DNA of 64,000 bases from an uncultured Clostridia bacterium (GTDB lineage Bacteria; Bacillota; Clostridia; TANB77; CAG-508): NCBI GenBank assembly GCA_944388605.1, contig CALXJJ010000001.1, positions 36,615 to 100,614 of the forward strand, in the 5' to 3' direction. Under the pieces are notes generated by a model. It worked only from the letters and a program-made list of their open reading frames with translations. It was not told the origin of the DNA and searched no databases. Made by a program: the position numbers and the translations under genes. Shown here piece after piece: positions 36,996 through 45,496 of this stretch; the first letter of the stretch is position 1; each line of letters begins with the position of its first letter.

Positions 36996-37256
36996 CTCCT
37001 CTTCTTTTGTAGTTTTCATGTTTACTCCAGAACCTAAACTGGTAACAGATTCTAATCTTGCACTAAATTCACCCAATTCATCCTTCTTTTCCACATAATC
37101 TTGTGGATTTTTTCTTTTATCTCTATACTTTTCTATTATTGCTTTTTTATATTTTGGATATATATTAGAAATCTCCTTAATATATGGTGCTATAGTTTTA
37201 GCTCTGTTAGTTCTTTGTGCTAAATCTGTTATTATTCCATTTCCAAAATTCCCCAT
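36993..37256 (-). CDS. Conserved-looking small protein, unknown
   Basis: Unrecognised 87-residue soluble protein beginning MGNFGNGIITDLAQRT, with a Lys/Tyr-rich central part (YPKYKKAIIEKYRDKRKNP) and an acidic tail. GGAGG lies 6 bases before the ATG at 37256; the longer frame to 37268 is rejected. The gene sits between endoQ and the 37321 gene on the same strand and ends in a hairpin. Confidence 0.65.
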   Translation of the reverse strand: MGNFGNGIITDLAQRTNRAKTIAPYIKEISNIYPKYKKAIIEKYRDKRKNPQDYVEKKDELGEFSARLESVTSLGSGVNMKTTKEEE

Positions 37257-37320
37257 AATAGCCTCCAATTTAACAAAATTTATTTAATAACCTATATAAT
37301 CAAATCTTAAAGGTAAATTT

Positions 37321-37863
37321 CTACATTACTTTTACTTCTTCCATTTTAGAAACAAATGATTTGAATTCCTCTAAATATCTATTTTCTTTACCTTTTAAAT
37401 TTCTATACTCTAATAGCACAATTGCTTCATCTACTTTTAATGCAATTCTTTCTGGTCTATCTAAAAGCATGCCTCCAAATTGATCTACTAATTCTAATAT
37501 GTCAGATTCTTTTTCTCTTGGATAACTATTACTATATCTATTAACTTCTTCGCAAATTTTACAAAACCTTTGTGAAAATCCTAAATTTCTTAAATACTCT
37601 GCTCCTTCTTTTGCATAAGATTTTACTTTACTTAAATCTTGAGGATCTGTTATCTTTTTACAATTACATAATAAGCAAGCTGTTAATACTATATTTTCAT
37701 CAACATCTAATTTAGAGCTATCTAAAAACATTTTTGCTAACTGAGTTTTAAAAACTACAGAATTATCAAAGAAAATATCAGTACTTTTTTGCATGTAATA
37801 CATTATTTCCATTTTTTTTATATAATTTTTCTCATTCAATATATATTCAGCAAAATTTTCCAT
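37321..37863 (-). CDS. Unknown cytoplasmic protein, possibly a degenerate HD-type helical domain
   Basis: A 180-residue all-helical protein. The arrangement LTACLLCNCKKI ... AKEGAEYLRNLGFSQRFCKICEEV ... ILELVDQFGGMLLDRPER resembles an HD phosphohydrolase in which the HD pair is replaced by Asn-Cys, so catalysis is unlikely. This is a weak visual resemblance only. An AAAAGGA site lies about 12 bases upstream. Confidence 0.6.
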   Translation of the reverse strand: MENFAEYILNEKNYIKKMEIMYYMQKSTDIFFDNSVVFKTQLAKMFLDSSKLDVDENIVLTACLLCNCKKITDPQDLSKVKSYAKEGAEYLRNLGFSQRFCKICEEVNRYSNSYPREKESDILELVDQFGGMLLDRPERIALKVDEAIVLLEYRNLKGKENRYLEEFKSFVSKMEEVKVM

Positions 37864-37970
37864 ACTTACTCACATCCTTTTTCTTGAGTTTAATTATATT
37901 CTATAAAGTAACTTAATGCAATAATATTAACAAAATGTAATATTTTTGTAATATTTTTGTAATACACAAA

Positions 37971-38555
37971 CTATATTATTTTTTCTATAGATTTTATTTG
38001 TGTTTTCATATATTCTTTATCTTTATCATTTAAAATAATAAAATCACAATTCTTTAAAAAAAATGCATCGCTTTTTTGTATGTTTAATCTTATATTTGCC
38101 TTTTCTTCATTTATATTGTCTCTTTTACAAATTCTTGATACTTGTAATTTTTTTTCTGTAATAACTCCTATAATTACATCACATAATTTATCCAAATTAC
38201 TCTCAAATAATAATGGTGCATCAATTATTATTATTTTATGCATTTTTTCTTTTTCTATAATTTTCTTTATCTCTATTGTTAAATAATAAAAAGTAAGATT
38301 ATTCAAAATCTTTCTTTCATTTTCATTTGAATATATTTTTTCAGACAATTTGGATTTATCTATTTCTTTATTTTTAGCTAATATATTTTTTCCAAATTCT
38401 TTTACAATACTATTATAATATTCCGTACCATTTTTATACATTTCTTTTGCAAGTTCATCTGCATTTATTACATATGTATCATACATATTTGAGATTATTT
38501 CTGATAAAGTACTCTTTCCTGCTCCAGAGCTTCCAGTAATTCCTATTATTCTCAT
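37971..38555 (-). CDS. coaE: Dephospho-CoA kinase
   Basis: Last step of coenzyme A synthesis. It has 194 residues from 38555. The P-loop is GITGSSGAGKST (residues 4-15), and the conserved NADELAKEMY, the DAPLLFE motif and RICKRDNI lid region are present. AGGAGG lies upstream; the ATG at 38567 would touch it, so 38555 is preferred. It follows tmcAL on the same strand. Confidence 0.92.
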   Translation of the reverse strand: MRIIGITGSSGAGKSTLSEIISNMYDTYVINADELAKEMYKNGTEYYNSIVKEFGKNILAKNKEIDKSKLSEKIYSNENERKILNNLTFYYLTIEIKKIIEKEKMHKIIIIDAPLLFESNLDKLCDVIIGVITEKKLQVSRICKRDNINEEKANIRLNIQKSDAFFLKNCDFIILNDKDKEYMKTQIKSIEKII

Positions 38556-38587
38556 AATATATATCATTCCTCCTCTAGGTGATTAAC

Positions 38588-39821
38588 CTATAATATAATA
38601 ATTTTATTTGTATAATCTAAGTTAGCCCAAGATTCATACTCGTATGCCAATGTATATATATTTGTTGATAAAATATCTAACTCTAACATTCTTCTCAAAT
38701 TTTTATTACTACAATTATCTAAAAATTTTTTAACAGATGTAACTAATTGCAATTTTGGATTTTTTTTCATTATTTCTGAAATTAATTCTTTTCCTTTATT
38801 ATTAAATCCTAATATTCTAACATATGGCTCTATTTTTTTTGCCATTTCCATATCTTGTTTATTTATACCTAATAAACTATATAATAATATTCTTTGAATT
38901 CTTGTACCGAGTAAATCTTTTACTCTTAATTATATTAATTAAACTATTAAAATTATTACATGAATTTGCTGATACTTTTATACTTTTATCTAATCCCTCT
39001 GAAACATCTGGAAGATTAGCTATTTCCTGCTGTGACATTCTACGTAAATTATATATAATTTCTTTTTCTAACTTTGATAAATCTGTTACTATATTACCTC
39101 TTTTTATCTCTTCTCTTAACATCATATAACATTCTCTAGGCATAACTTTTCTTATTTCTTCATACTGTTCTGTTTTTATTAAATTTCTTATAGCTGTTGC
39201 ACTTGCATACTCATCTACTATATGTTCATCATTATAATAAACTTTTTCTCTTTTTATTGCCATAGGTTTTATATTAGATTTTCTTTTTTTCATTGCTTTC
39301 AAATATTCTATAGCTAAAATATTATTTGAACTTCCTAATATATTTGCATATCTTTTTATATCATTTAAATATAATAAAATTGCATTTTCTCTTGCTTTTG
39401 GAAAAGATATTCCTTTGCATAATTCATGTGCTAACATAGTTCTATATTGTTTAGGTTCTTGATAAAGTATATTTGCAATATTATTTAATATACTAATATC
39501 ATCTGTTTCTGTTCCAAATGAAATAGTATCAACAATTTTAAGTTCATTAAATATTTTTATAGCACCATCTGCAAAGTTTTCAGCACTTGATATACTATAT
39601 ATTGTTGGGAGTTCTATAACCAAATCAGCCCCATTTAGAAGTGCCATATGAGTCTTTACCCATTTATTTATTAATGATGTATTTCCTCTTTGTACGAAAT
39701 TTCCACTTATTACTATGATTGAATATTCAGCTCCACTTCTTTTTTTAGATTCTTGCAAATGATATAAATGACCATTATGAAATGGATTATATTCAGCAAT
39801 TATCCCTAAAACTCTACTCAT
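38588..39821 (-). pseudogene. tmcAL: tRNA(Met) cytidine acetate ligase TmcAL (YlbM), +1 frameshift at a CGG codon
   Basis: ATP-dependent enzyme that makes N4-acetylcytidine in elongator tRNA-Met. The first frame gives the nucleotidyltransferase part (GIIAEYNPFHNGHLYHL, ISGNFVQRG, SFGTETDD). The second frame, from about 38906, gives the C-terminal domain (MEMAKKIEPYVRILGFNNKGK). In Bacillus the junction reads KRYTATRLQR. Here AAAAGATTTACT-CGGT-ACAAGAATTCAA gives KRFT-R-TRIQ if CGGT is one codon. This places the shift at that codon or immediately beside it. Joined length is 410 residues against 415 in Bacillus, and the locus is 3n+1. The start is at 39821 (MSRVLG), AGGAG 8 bases upstream. Confidence 0.88.
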
Positions 39822-39994
39822 ATACACATCTCCTGTCTATTTTATCAATACAATTATATACTAAACTTTATTTTTTATCAATAGAACAATACAGAGTAGC
39901 AATTTGTTCTATTCGTTTGATTTTTTATTATTATCTAACCAAATTTTTCTTCTTTTGCAATCTTTTTCCATCTCATTTTTCGATTTATTTCTTC

Positions 39995-40022
39995 TTGCTT
40001 ATTTTTTTTTATGTGATATAAT
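39995..40022 (+). promoter_or_regulatory. Promoter of rnhA
   Basis: TTGCTT (39995-40000), 16 bases, TATAAT (40017-40022) with TGTGA before it (extended -10). Confidence 0.6.
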
Positions 40023-40054
40023 ATTTGCTAGAATATATTTTATGGAGGTTTCTA

Positions 40055-40495
40055 GTGGAAAATAAAGTAATTATTTATACCGATGGAGCTTGTTCTGGCA
40101 ATCCTGGTCCCGGAGGTTGGGGCAGTATTTTAATGTATGGTGAAAATATAAAAGAAATATATGGTGGAAATAAAAATACAACTAATAATATTATGGAACT
40201 TACAGCAGTTATTGAAGCATTAAAGTTATTAAAATATCCATGTACTGTTGAAGTTTATAGTGATAGTGCTTATGTTGTTAATGGATTTAATCAAAAATGG
40301 ATATATGGTTGGATTAAAAAAAATTGGATTAATTCATCTGGTGAACCTGTTAAAAATAAAGAATTATGGCAAGAACTATATTCTTTGGTTCAAAAACATA
40401 CTGTGACCTTTTACAAAGTAAAAGGCCACAGTGATAATAAATGGAACAATAGATGTGATGAGCTTGCAAGAAATGCTATTTTAAATATTAGCTAA
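40055..40495 (+). CDS. rnhA: Ribonuclease HI
   Basis: Degrades RNA in RNA-DNA hybrids. It has 146 residues from a GTG start at 40055, where TGGAGG lies 6 bases upstream; the longer frame has no site. All four acidic residues are in place: [14 protein letters not shown] (Asp), [12 protein letters not shown] (Glu), [11 protein letters not shown] (Asp) and NRCDELA (Asp), plus the KVKGHSD histidine. A 14-base imperfect hairpin lies inside the gene at 40401-40431. Confidence 0.94.
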   Translation: MENKVIIYTDGACSGNPGPGGWGSILMYGENIKEIYGGNKNTTNNIMELTAVIEALKLLKYPCTVEVYSDSAYVVNGFNQKWIYGWIKKNWINSSGEPVKNKELWQELYSLVQKHTVTFYKVKGHSDNKWNNRCDELARNAILNIS

Positions 40496-40655
40496 TTTGA
40501 TGTAAAATTTCATTTTGTATTATTTCTCTTTTAGATAAAATTCCTCCATCTTTTACTACTAAATAAATAATTATTCCTGCTACAATTGTAAGTACAATTA
40601 ATATTAATATTGTACTTACAGCCATTATTCCCTTTTTATTTTTTAAATACTGCAA
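40488..40655 (-). CDS. Small prepilin-like membrane peptide
   Basis: A 55-residue protein read by hand from a TTG at 40655, with AAAAGGGG about 11 bases upstream. The sequence [13 protein letters not shown] is followed by a hydrophobic helix ([20 protein letters not shown]) and [13 protein letters not shown]. The basic-KG-helix-GxGIL(S/T)K pattern resembles the N-terminus of type IV prepilin-like proteins of Clostridia. It overlaps the end of rnhA (opposite strand) by 8 bases and precedes nothing obvious. Start and function are uncertain. Confidence 0.5.
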   Translation of the reverse strand: MQYLKNKKGIMAVSTILILIVLTIVAGIIIYLVVKDGGILSKREIIQNEILHQIS

Positions 40656-40676
40656 TTTAGTTCCATCCCCTTTTAT

Positions 40677-41138
40677 TTAATATATGATTTTATTATTATC
40701 TTTATAATTTTTAAATACTTTTTTACATTCCTCTCTATCTATTTGCTTTTTAATCAATAAATCATCTTTTTTTCCTTCTAAATATTCATAAATTAAATCA
40801 TCTCTAAATCCTATTTCTCCTGCATCTTTTCTTGTACAACCATAATATATTTCCATTATATTTGCCCATATTATTGCAGATAAACACATTGGACATGGCT
40901 CACAAGAAGTATATAAAATATAATCTTTTAAATCATATGTTCCTAATTTTTGGCATGCTTTTCTAATTGCTTGAATTTCTGCATGTGCTGTTGGATCGTT
41001 ATTTATTAGGACTTGATTGTGTGCACTTGTAATTATTTCTCCTTTTTTATTTAATATTATTGCACCAAATGGACCTCCTTCACATTTACTTGAACCTTCT
41101 ACTGCTTCTTCAATAGCTTTTTTCATATATTTATCCAT
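40677..41138 (-). CDS. guaD: Guanine deaminase (cytidine-deaminase fold)
   Basis: A 153-residue zinc enzyme converting guanine to xanthine. The zinc site is DPTAHAEIQAIRKAC and SCEPCPMCLSAI. The pattern GGPFGAIIL, YDLKDYILYT, then IGFRDDLIYEYLEG follows Bacillus GuaD closely rather than TadA, whose C-terminus differs. An AAAAGGAGAGG site is upstream. Confidence 0.85.
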   Translation of the reverse strand: MDKYMKKAIEEAVEGSSKCEGGPFGAIILNKKGEIITSAHNQVLINNDPTAHAEIQAIRKACQKLGTYDLKDYILYTSCEPCPMCLSAIIWANIMEIYYGCTRKDAGEIGFRDDLIYEYLEGKKDDLLIKKQIDREECKKVFKNYKDNNKIIY

Positions 41139-41152
41139 AGTTTCCTCTCCTT

Positions 41153-42985
41153 TTAAGCTTCTTCTGCTTCATCAAATTGTGAATTATATAAATTATAATA
41201 AAATCCATTTTCATTTTTCAGCAATTCTTCATGTGTGCCTTGTTCTACTATATCTCCATGATTCATAACTAATATTAAATCCGCATTTTTTATTGTTGAT
41301 AATCTATGTGCAATAATAAAACTTGTTCTACCTTTCATTAAATTATCCATTGCAGATTGTATTTGAATTTCTGTTCTCGTATCAATTGAACTTGTAGCTT
41401 CATCTAAAATCAGTATTTTTGGATTTGCTAATATAACACGAGCTATAGTCAATAATTGCTTTTGCCCTGCAGATATATTACTCGACTCTTCATTTATCAT
41501 TGAGTTGTAACCTTTTGGTAAAGTCTTTATATAATGATGTACATGAGCCGCTTTTGCTGCTTGTATTACTTCATCATCTGTGGCATTTTCTTTACTATAT
41601 TTTATATTTTCTTTTACAGTACCACCAAACAACCATGTATCTTGAAGTACCATTCCAAACATTTTGCGAAGTTCTCCTCTTTCAAAATCTTTTATATTAT
41701 GACCATCAACATCAATTTCTCCACTTGTCACATCATAAAATCTCATAAGAAGTTTAACCATTGTAGTTTTTCCTGCACCTGTTGGACCTACTATTGCGAT
41801 TTTTTGACCTTCTTTTACACTTGCACTAAAATCATTAATTATTGTTTTGTCTGAATCATATCCAAATCTTACATGTTTAAATTCAACATTACCATGTAAT
41901 TTTTCGGTATCTATTTTCCCTTTTGCAGTATTTACTTCTTCAGGTTCTTCCAAAAATTCAAAAACTCTCTCTGCTGCTGCAACCATTGCTTGTAATAAAT
42001 TTGATATTTGTGCTATTTGATTTATAGGTTGAGTAAATTGTCTGTTATATTGTATAAAACTTTGTATATTACCTACTGTAATTGTTCCATTTACTGCCAA
42101 ATATCCACCTGCAACTGCTACACCTACATATCCAATATTAGCTATAAAATTTGTTATTGGATGCATAAGACCAGATAAAAATTGTGCTCTCCATGCAGAA
42201 TGATATAATTGATCATTTGCACTATCAAAATTTTCAATAACTTTATTTTCTGCATTAAATGCTTTAACTACTGTAAGTCCTCCATATATTTCTTCTACTT
42301 GCCCATTTACATGTCCTATATATTCTTGTTGTTTATTAAAATATTTTTGTGATTTTCCTACAATAAATCTTACTAATATACCTGCTACTGGTAATATAAT
42401 TAATGATATTAATGTCATTTGCCAACTTATAGAAAACATCATTATAAGTATTCCTACAATAGTACATATTGCTGTAATAATTTGAGTAATACTTTGATTT
42501 AAATTCATACTCAAAGTATCAATATCATTTGTTATTATTGATAAAACTTCTCCATTTGTTTTTTTATCAAAATAATTCATAGGTAATTTATTTATTTTTA
42601 TTGCGACATCATTACGCAATTTGTAAGTAATCTTTTGTGCTATTCCTGTCATTGTAAAACCTTGTATGAAGGAAAATATCGCACTTAATAAATATAATCC
42701 TAAAAGAGTTATTGCAATCTGAGCTATTTTAGTAAAGTCTATTCCGCTTCCTCCAGATAATTTACTCATTATACCATTAAAAACTTCAGTAGTTGCATTA
42801 CCTAATATTTTTGGTCCTACTATTGTAAAAATAGTACTTCCTATTGCAAAAAGTATAACTACTATTAAAGCTAATTTATATTTAGATAAATATGAATCTA
42901 TTAACTTTTTTGTCGTTTTTTTAAAATCTTTTGGCTTTTCTGTTGTATTTCGACCACGCATTGGTCCTCCAATTGGTCCTGGCAT
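41153..42985 (-). CDS. Heterodimeric ABC exporter subunit, canonical ATP site
   Basis: A 610-residue half-transporter: six transmembrane helices (about residues 35-330) and an ATPase domain. Walker A is GPTGAGKTT, the signature NISAGQKQ (an LSGGQ variant), Walker B ILILDEATSSID with the catalytic glutamate, and the H-loop IIAHRLSTI. The start codon directly follows the stop of the partner gene (42986..45172). Together they form an efflux pump of the BmrCD/LmrCD/TM287-288 type; the substrate is unknown. Confidence 0.93.
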   Translation of the reverse strand: MPGPIGGPMRGRNTTEKPKDFKKTTKKLIDSYLSKYKLALIVVILFAIGSTIFTIVGPKILGNATTEVFNGIMSKLSGGSGIDFTKIAQIAITLLGLYLLSAIFSFIQGFTMTGIAQKITYKLRNDVAIKINKLPMNYFDKKTNGEVLSIITNDIDTLSMNLNQSITQIITAICTIVGILIMMFSISWQMTLISLIILPVAGILVRFIVGKSQKYFNKQQEYIGHVNGQVEEIYGGLTVVKAFNAENKVIENFDSANDQLYHSAWRAQFLSGLMHPITNFIANIGYVGVAVAGGYLAVNGTITVGNIQSFIQYNRQFTQPINQIAQISNLLQAMVAAAERVFEFLEEPEEVNTAKGKIDTEKLHGNVEFKHVRFGYDSDKTIINDFSASVKEGQKIAIVGPTGAGKTTMVKLLMRFYDVTSGEIDVDGHNIKDFERGELRKMFGMVLQDTWLFGGTVKENIKYSKENATDDEVIQAAKAAHVHHYIKTLPKGYNSMINEESSNISAGQKQLLTIARVILANPKILILDEATSSIDTRTEIQIQSAMDNLMKGRTSFIIAHRLSTIKNADLILVMNHGDIVEQGTHEELLKNENGFYYNLYNSQFDEAEEA

Positions 42986-45172
42986 TTATTTTCCCCCTTT
43001 CTCATTTAATTCATTCTCAGATAATTGCGATAAAGCAATTTGTCTATATGTTTCATTATTTTTCATTAATTCTGTATGTGTACCTATTCCTACTATTTTT
43101 CCTTCTTCTAATACTATAATCTTATCTGCATTTAAAATAGTACTAATTCTTTGTGCTACAATAATAACTGTTTTGTTTTCTGTTTTTTCGGCTAATGCTG
43201 ATCTTAGTTCACTATCAGTTTTAAAATCTAAAGCAGAAAAACTATCGTCAAATATAAATATTTCCGGATCCTTTGCTATAGCCCTTGCTATTGATAAACG
43301 TTGTTTCTGTCCACCTGAAACATTTGCTCCTCCTTGTGCGATTGGATCTTTATATTTTTGAGTTTTTCCTTCAATAAACTCCTCTGCTTGTGCAATTTGT
43401 GCTGCTTTTATCATTGTTTCATCAGACATATTAGAATCTGAATATTTTATATTTGATTCTATAGTTCCAGAAAATAATATTCCCTTTTGTGGTACAAATC
43501 CTATTATATCTCTTAAATCTTTTTGTGGTACATCTTTTACGTTTACACCATCTACTAAAAGCTCTCCTTCTGTTACATCATAAAATCTTGGTATTAAGTT
43601 AACAACAGTAGATTTTCCACTACCCGTACTACCTATTAGTGCTGTAGTTTTTCCAGGTTCAGCTGTAAAATTTATATCTTCTAAAATTTCTGTATCTGCA
43701 TCTGGATATCTAAATGAAACATTTTTAAATTCAACTAATCCCTTTTTACTTGGATCAAATGACTTTGTATTTTCTTTATCTTTTATACTAGGTTCTGTTT
43801 CTATAACTTCATTAATACGTCTTGCTGATACAGATGCTCTTGGTAACATAATAGATATCATAGATATCATTAAAAATGCCATTACAATTTGCATTGTATA
43901 TTGTATAAATGTCATCATATCTCCTACTTGCATAGTTCCACTGTCTACATTATGTGCTCCTACCCATACTATTAATACTGTTATAGAACTCATTATAAAC
44001 ATTAAAAGTGGCATCATCATTGACATTGCTCTATTCACAAAGATATTTGTTTTCATTAACATCTTATTTGAATTCTCAAATCTATTTTCTTCTTTCTTTT
44101 CTGTATTAAATGCTCTAATTACAGGTAATCCTGTTAAAATTTCTCTTGAAACTTGGTTTAATTTATCGATTAAATCTTGTAATTTTTTAAATTTAGGCAT
44201 TGAAATTGCAAATAAAGTTCCAACAACAACCAAAATTCCAAATATTGCTACACCAATAATCCATGCCATTGAATTATCACTTGATGTAAGAACCTTTATA
44301 AAACCACCTATACCTATTATAGGTGCATAAACTACAACTCTAAATAATAAAGTTATAAGCATTTGTATTTGCTGGATATCATTTGTAGTACGTGTAATAA
44401 GTGAAGCTGTTGAAAACTCTCTTAGCTCTGCTGTTGAAAAGCTAAGAACTTTTTTAAACACCTTATCTCTTAAAGTTTTTCCAAGTCTAGCTGCAACTCT
44501 TGATGAAAGTAGCATTATTATAACAGCTGAAATCATACTTATTAATGCTATTCCTAGCATTTGTAATCCTGATATAAATATGTAATCGTTTTGTATCTTA
44601 TTAATATCTAATCCTATAATTTTATACTCTTCTTTTATAGCATTAATTGCAGATTGTTCTAAAGTGCTCCCTGAAAGACTTGAAACTTTTTCATCAATTT
44701 TTTCTATTATTATTTTTCTTTCACCTTCCGGTAAATTTGCTATAACATCTATAAGTTTCATATCTTTAATTTGTGTATTTGCTGTGTCTCCACTCATATT
44801 ACTTAATATTTCTTTTTCCATTTCTTTATTTGTTAAAAAATAAAGTTCTGTAAGTGGCTCTGCCATTAATCCATTAAGTTCTTCTTGTTTTTGATCGTCC
44901 AATTCATTTAATTTATATATTTCTCCTTCTAATGTATAATTATCTAATATTTTTTCGTCGTCATCTGTAAAAATCAAAAGTTTATCCATCTGGCTTTTTC
45001 TAATTTGTTCTGGTGTAGGATTTTCAATTCCACTTTGCTGTATTCCTATATTAACTATTTTTGATGTATAGTCTGGAAGTGCTAAATCTGTTGCAGCTTG
45101 AACGCAAAGCAAAATTACAATTACTACTACACTTACTACTGAATTCTTTAAATTTCCTAGTACTTTTAGCAT
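42986..45172 (-). CDS. Heterodimeric ABC exporter subunit, degenerate ATP site
   Basis: A 728-residue half-transporter. The first transmembrane helix (VVSVVVIVILLCVQAATDLALP) is followed by an unusually long extracytoplasmic insertion (about residues 40-200) before the other helices. In the ATPase domain Walker A is GSTGSGKST and the signature VSGGQKQR, but Walker B ends FIFDDSFS (Asp in place of the catalytic Glu) and the H-loop is IVAQRISTI (Gln in place of His). That is the hallmark of the degenerate-site subunit in heterodimeric exporters. Confidence 0.93.
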   Translation of the reverse strand: MLKVLGNLKNSVVSVVVIVILLCVQAATDLALPDYTSKIVNIGIQQSGIENPTPEQIRKSQMDKLLIFTDDDEKILDNYTLEGEIYKLNELDDQKQEELNGLMAEPLTELYFLTNKEMEKEILSNMSGDTANTQIKDMKLIDVIANLPEGERKIIIEKIDEKVSSLSGSTLEQSAINAIKEEYKIIGLDINKIQNDYIFISGLQMLGIALISMISAVIIMLLSSRVAARLGKTLRDKVFKKVLSFSTAELREFSTASLITRTTNDIQQIQMLITLLFRVVVYAPIIGIGGFIKVLTSSDNSMAWIIGVAIFGILVVVGTLFAISMPKFKKLQDLIDKLNQVSREILTGLPVIRAFNTEKKEENRFENSNKMLMKTNIFVNRAMSMMMPLLMFIMSSITVLIVWVGAHNVDSGTMQVGDMMTFIQYTMQIVMAFLMISMISIMLPRASVSARRINEVIETEPSIKDKENTKSFDPSKKGLVEFKNVSFRYPDADTEILEDINFTAEPGKTTALIGSTGSGKSTVVNLIPRFYDVTEGELLVDGVNVKDVPQKDLRDIIGFVPQKGILFSGTIESNIKYSDSNMSDETMIKAAQIAQAEEFIEGKTQKYKDPIAQGGANVSGGQKQRLSIARAIAKDPEIFIFDDSFSALDFKTDSELRSALAEKTENKTVIIVAQRISTILNADKIIVLEEGKIVGIGTHTELMKNNETYRQIALSQLSENELNEKGGK

Positions 45173-45431
45173 ACTCGTTTTATCATTCCTTTCTTTAAAA
45201 TATTAATCTTATTTTCACTTGTTTTATAATAACACATATTTTTTGTTTAAATATATTTCGCAATCAAACTAAACATCTTTTCTATTATATAAATGAATTT
45301 TGACTCTTTCATAATGTTATTGTGAAAATTTAGTAAATTTCTTTGAGATATTTAGATACTATTAAATTATATGTATTATCACATAAGATTTAAGTTGTTC
45401 TAAAATTATTTTATCTTATAATTCATTTTTT

Positions 45432-45496
45432 AGAACAATTAGGAAAGCCAAAAGAAAAAACTTATTTTCTATTTTTAGGCTTTCCGATTTGTTCTT
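45432..45496 (-). terminator. Module A of the dispersed repeat acting as ispH terminator
   Basis: Minus strand GAACAAATCGGAAAGCC / GGCTTTCCTAATTGTTC with TTTTTTC in the loop. One arm lies inside the ispH coding region. The rest of the 289-base spacer up to the ABC gene (45173-45431) shows nothing else. Confidence 0.75.

Noticed and set aside
12049..39821. Plain pseudogene decay of rqcH, PBP1A and tmcAL
   Set aside because: Apart from one base each, the motifs, lengths and frames are intact; decay would leave more stops and losses. I keep the pseudogene label only as a formal type.
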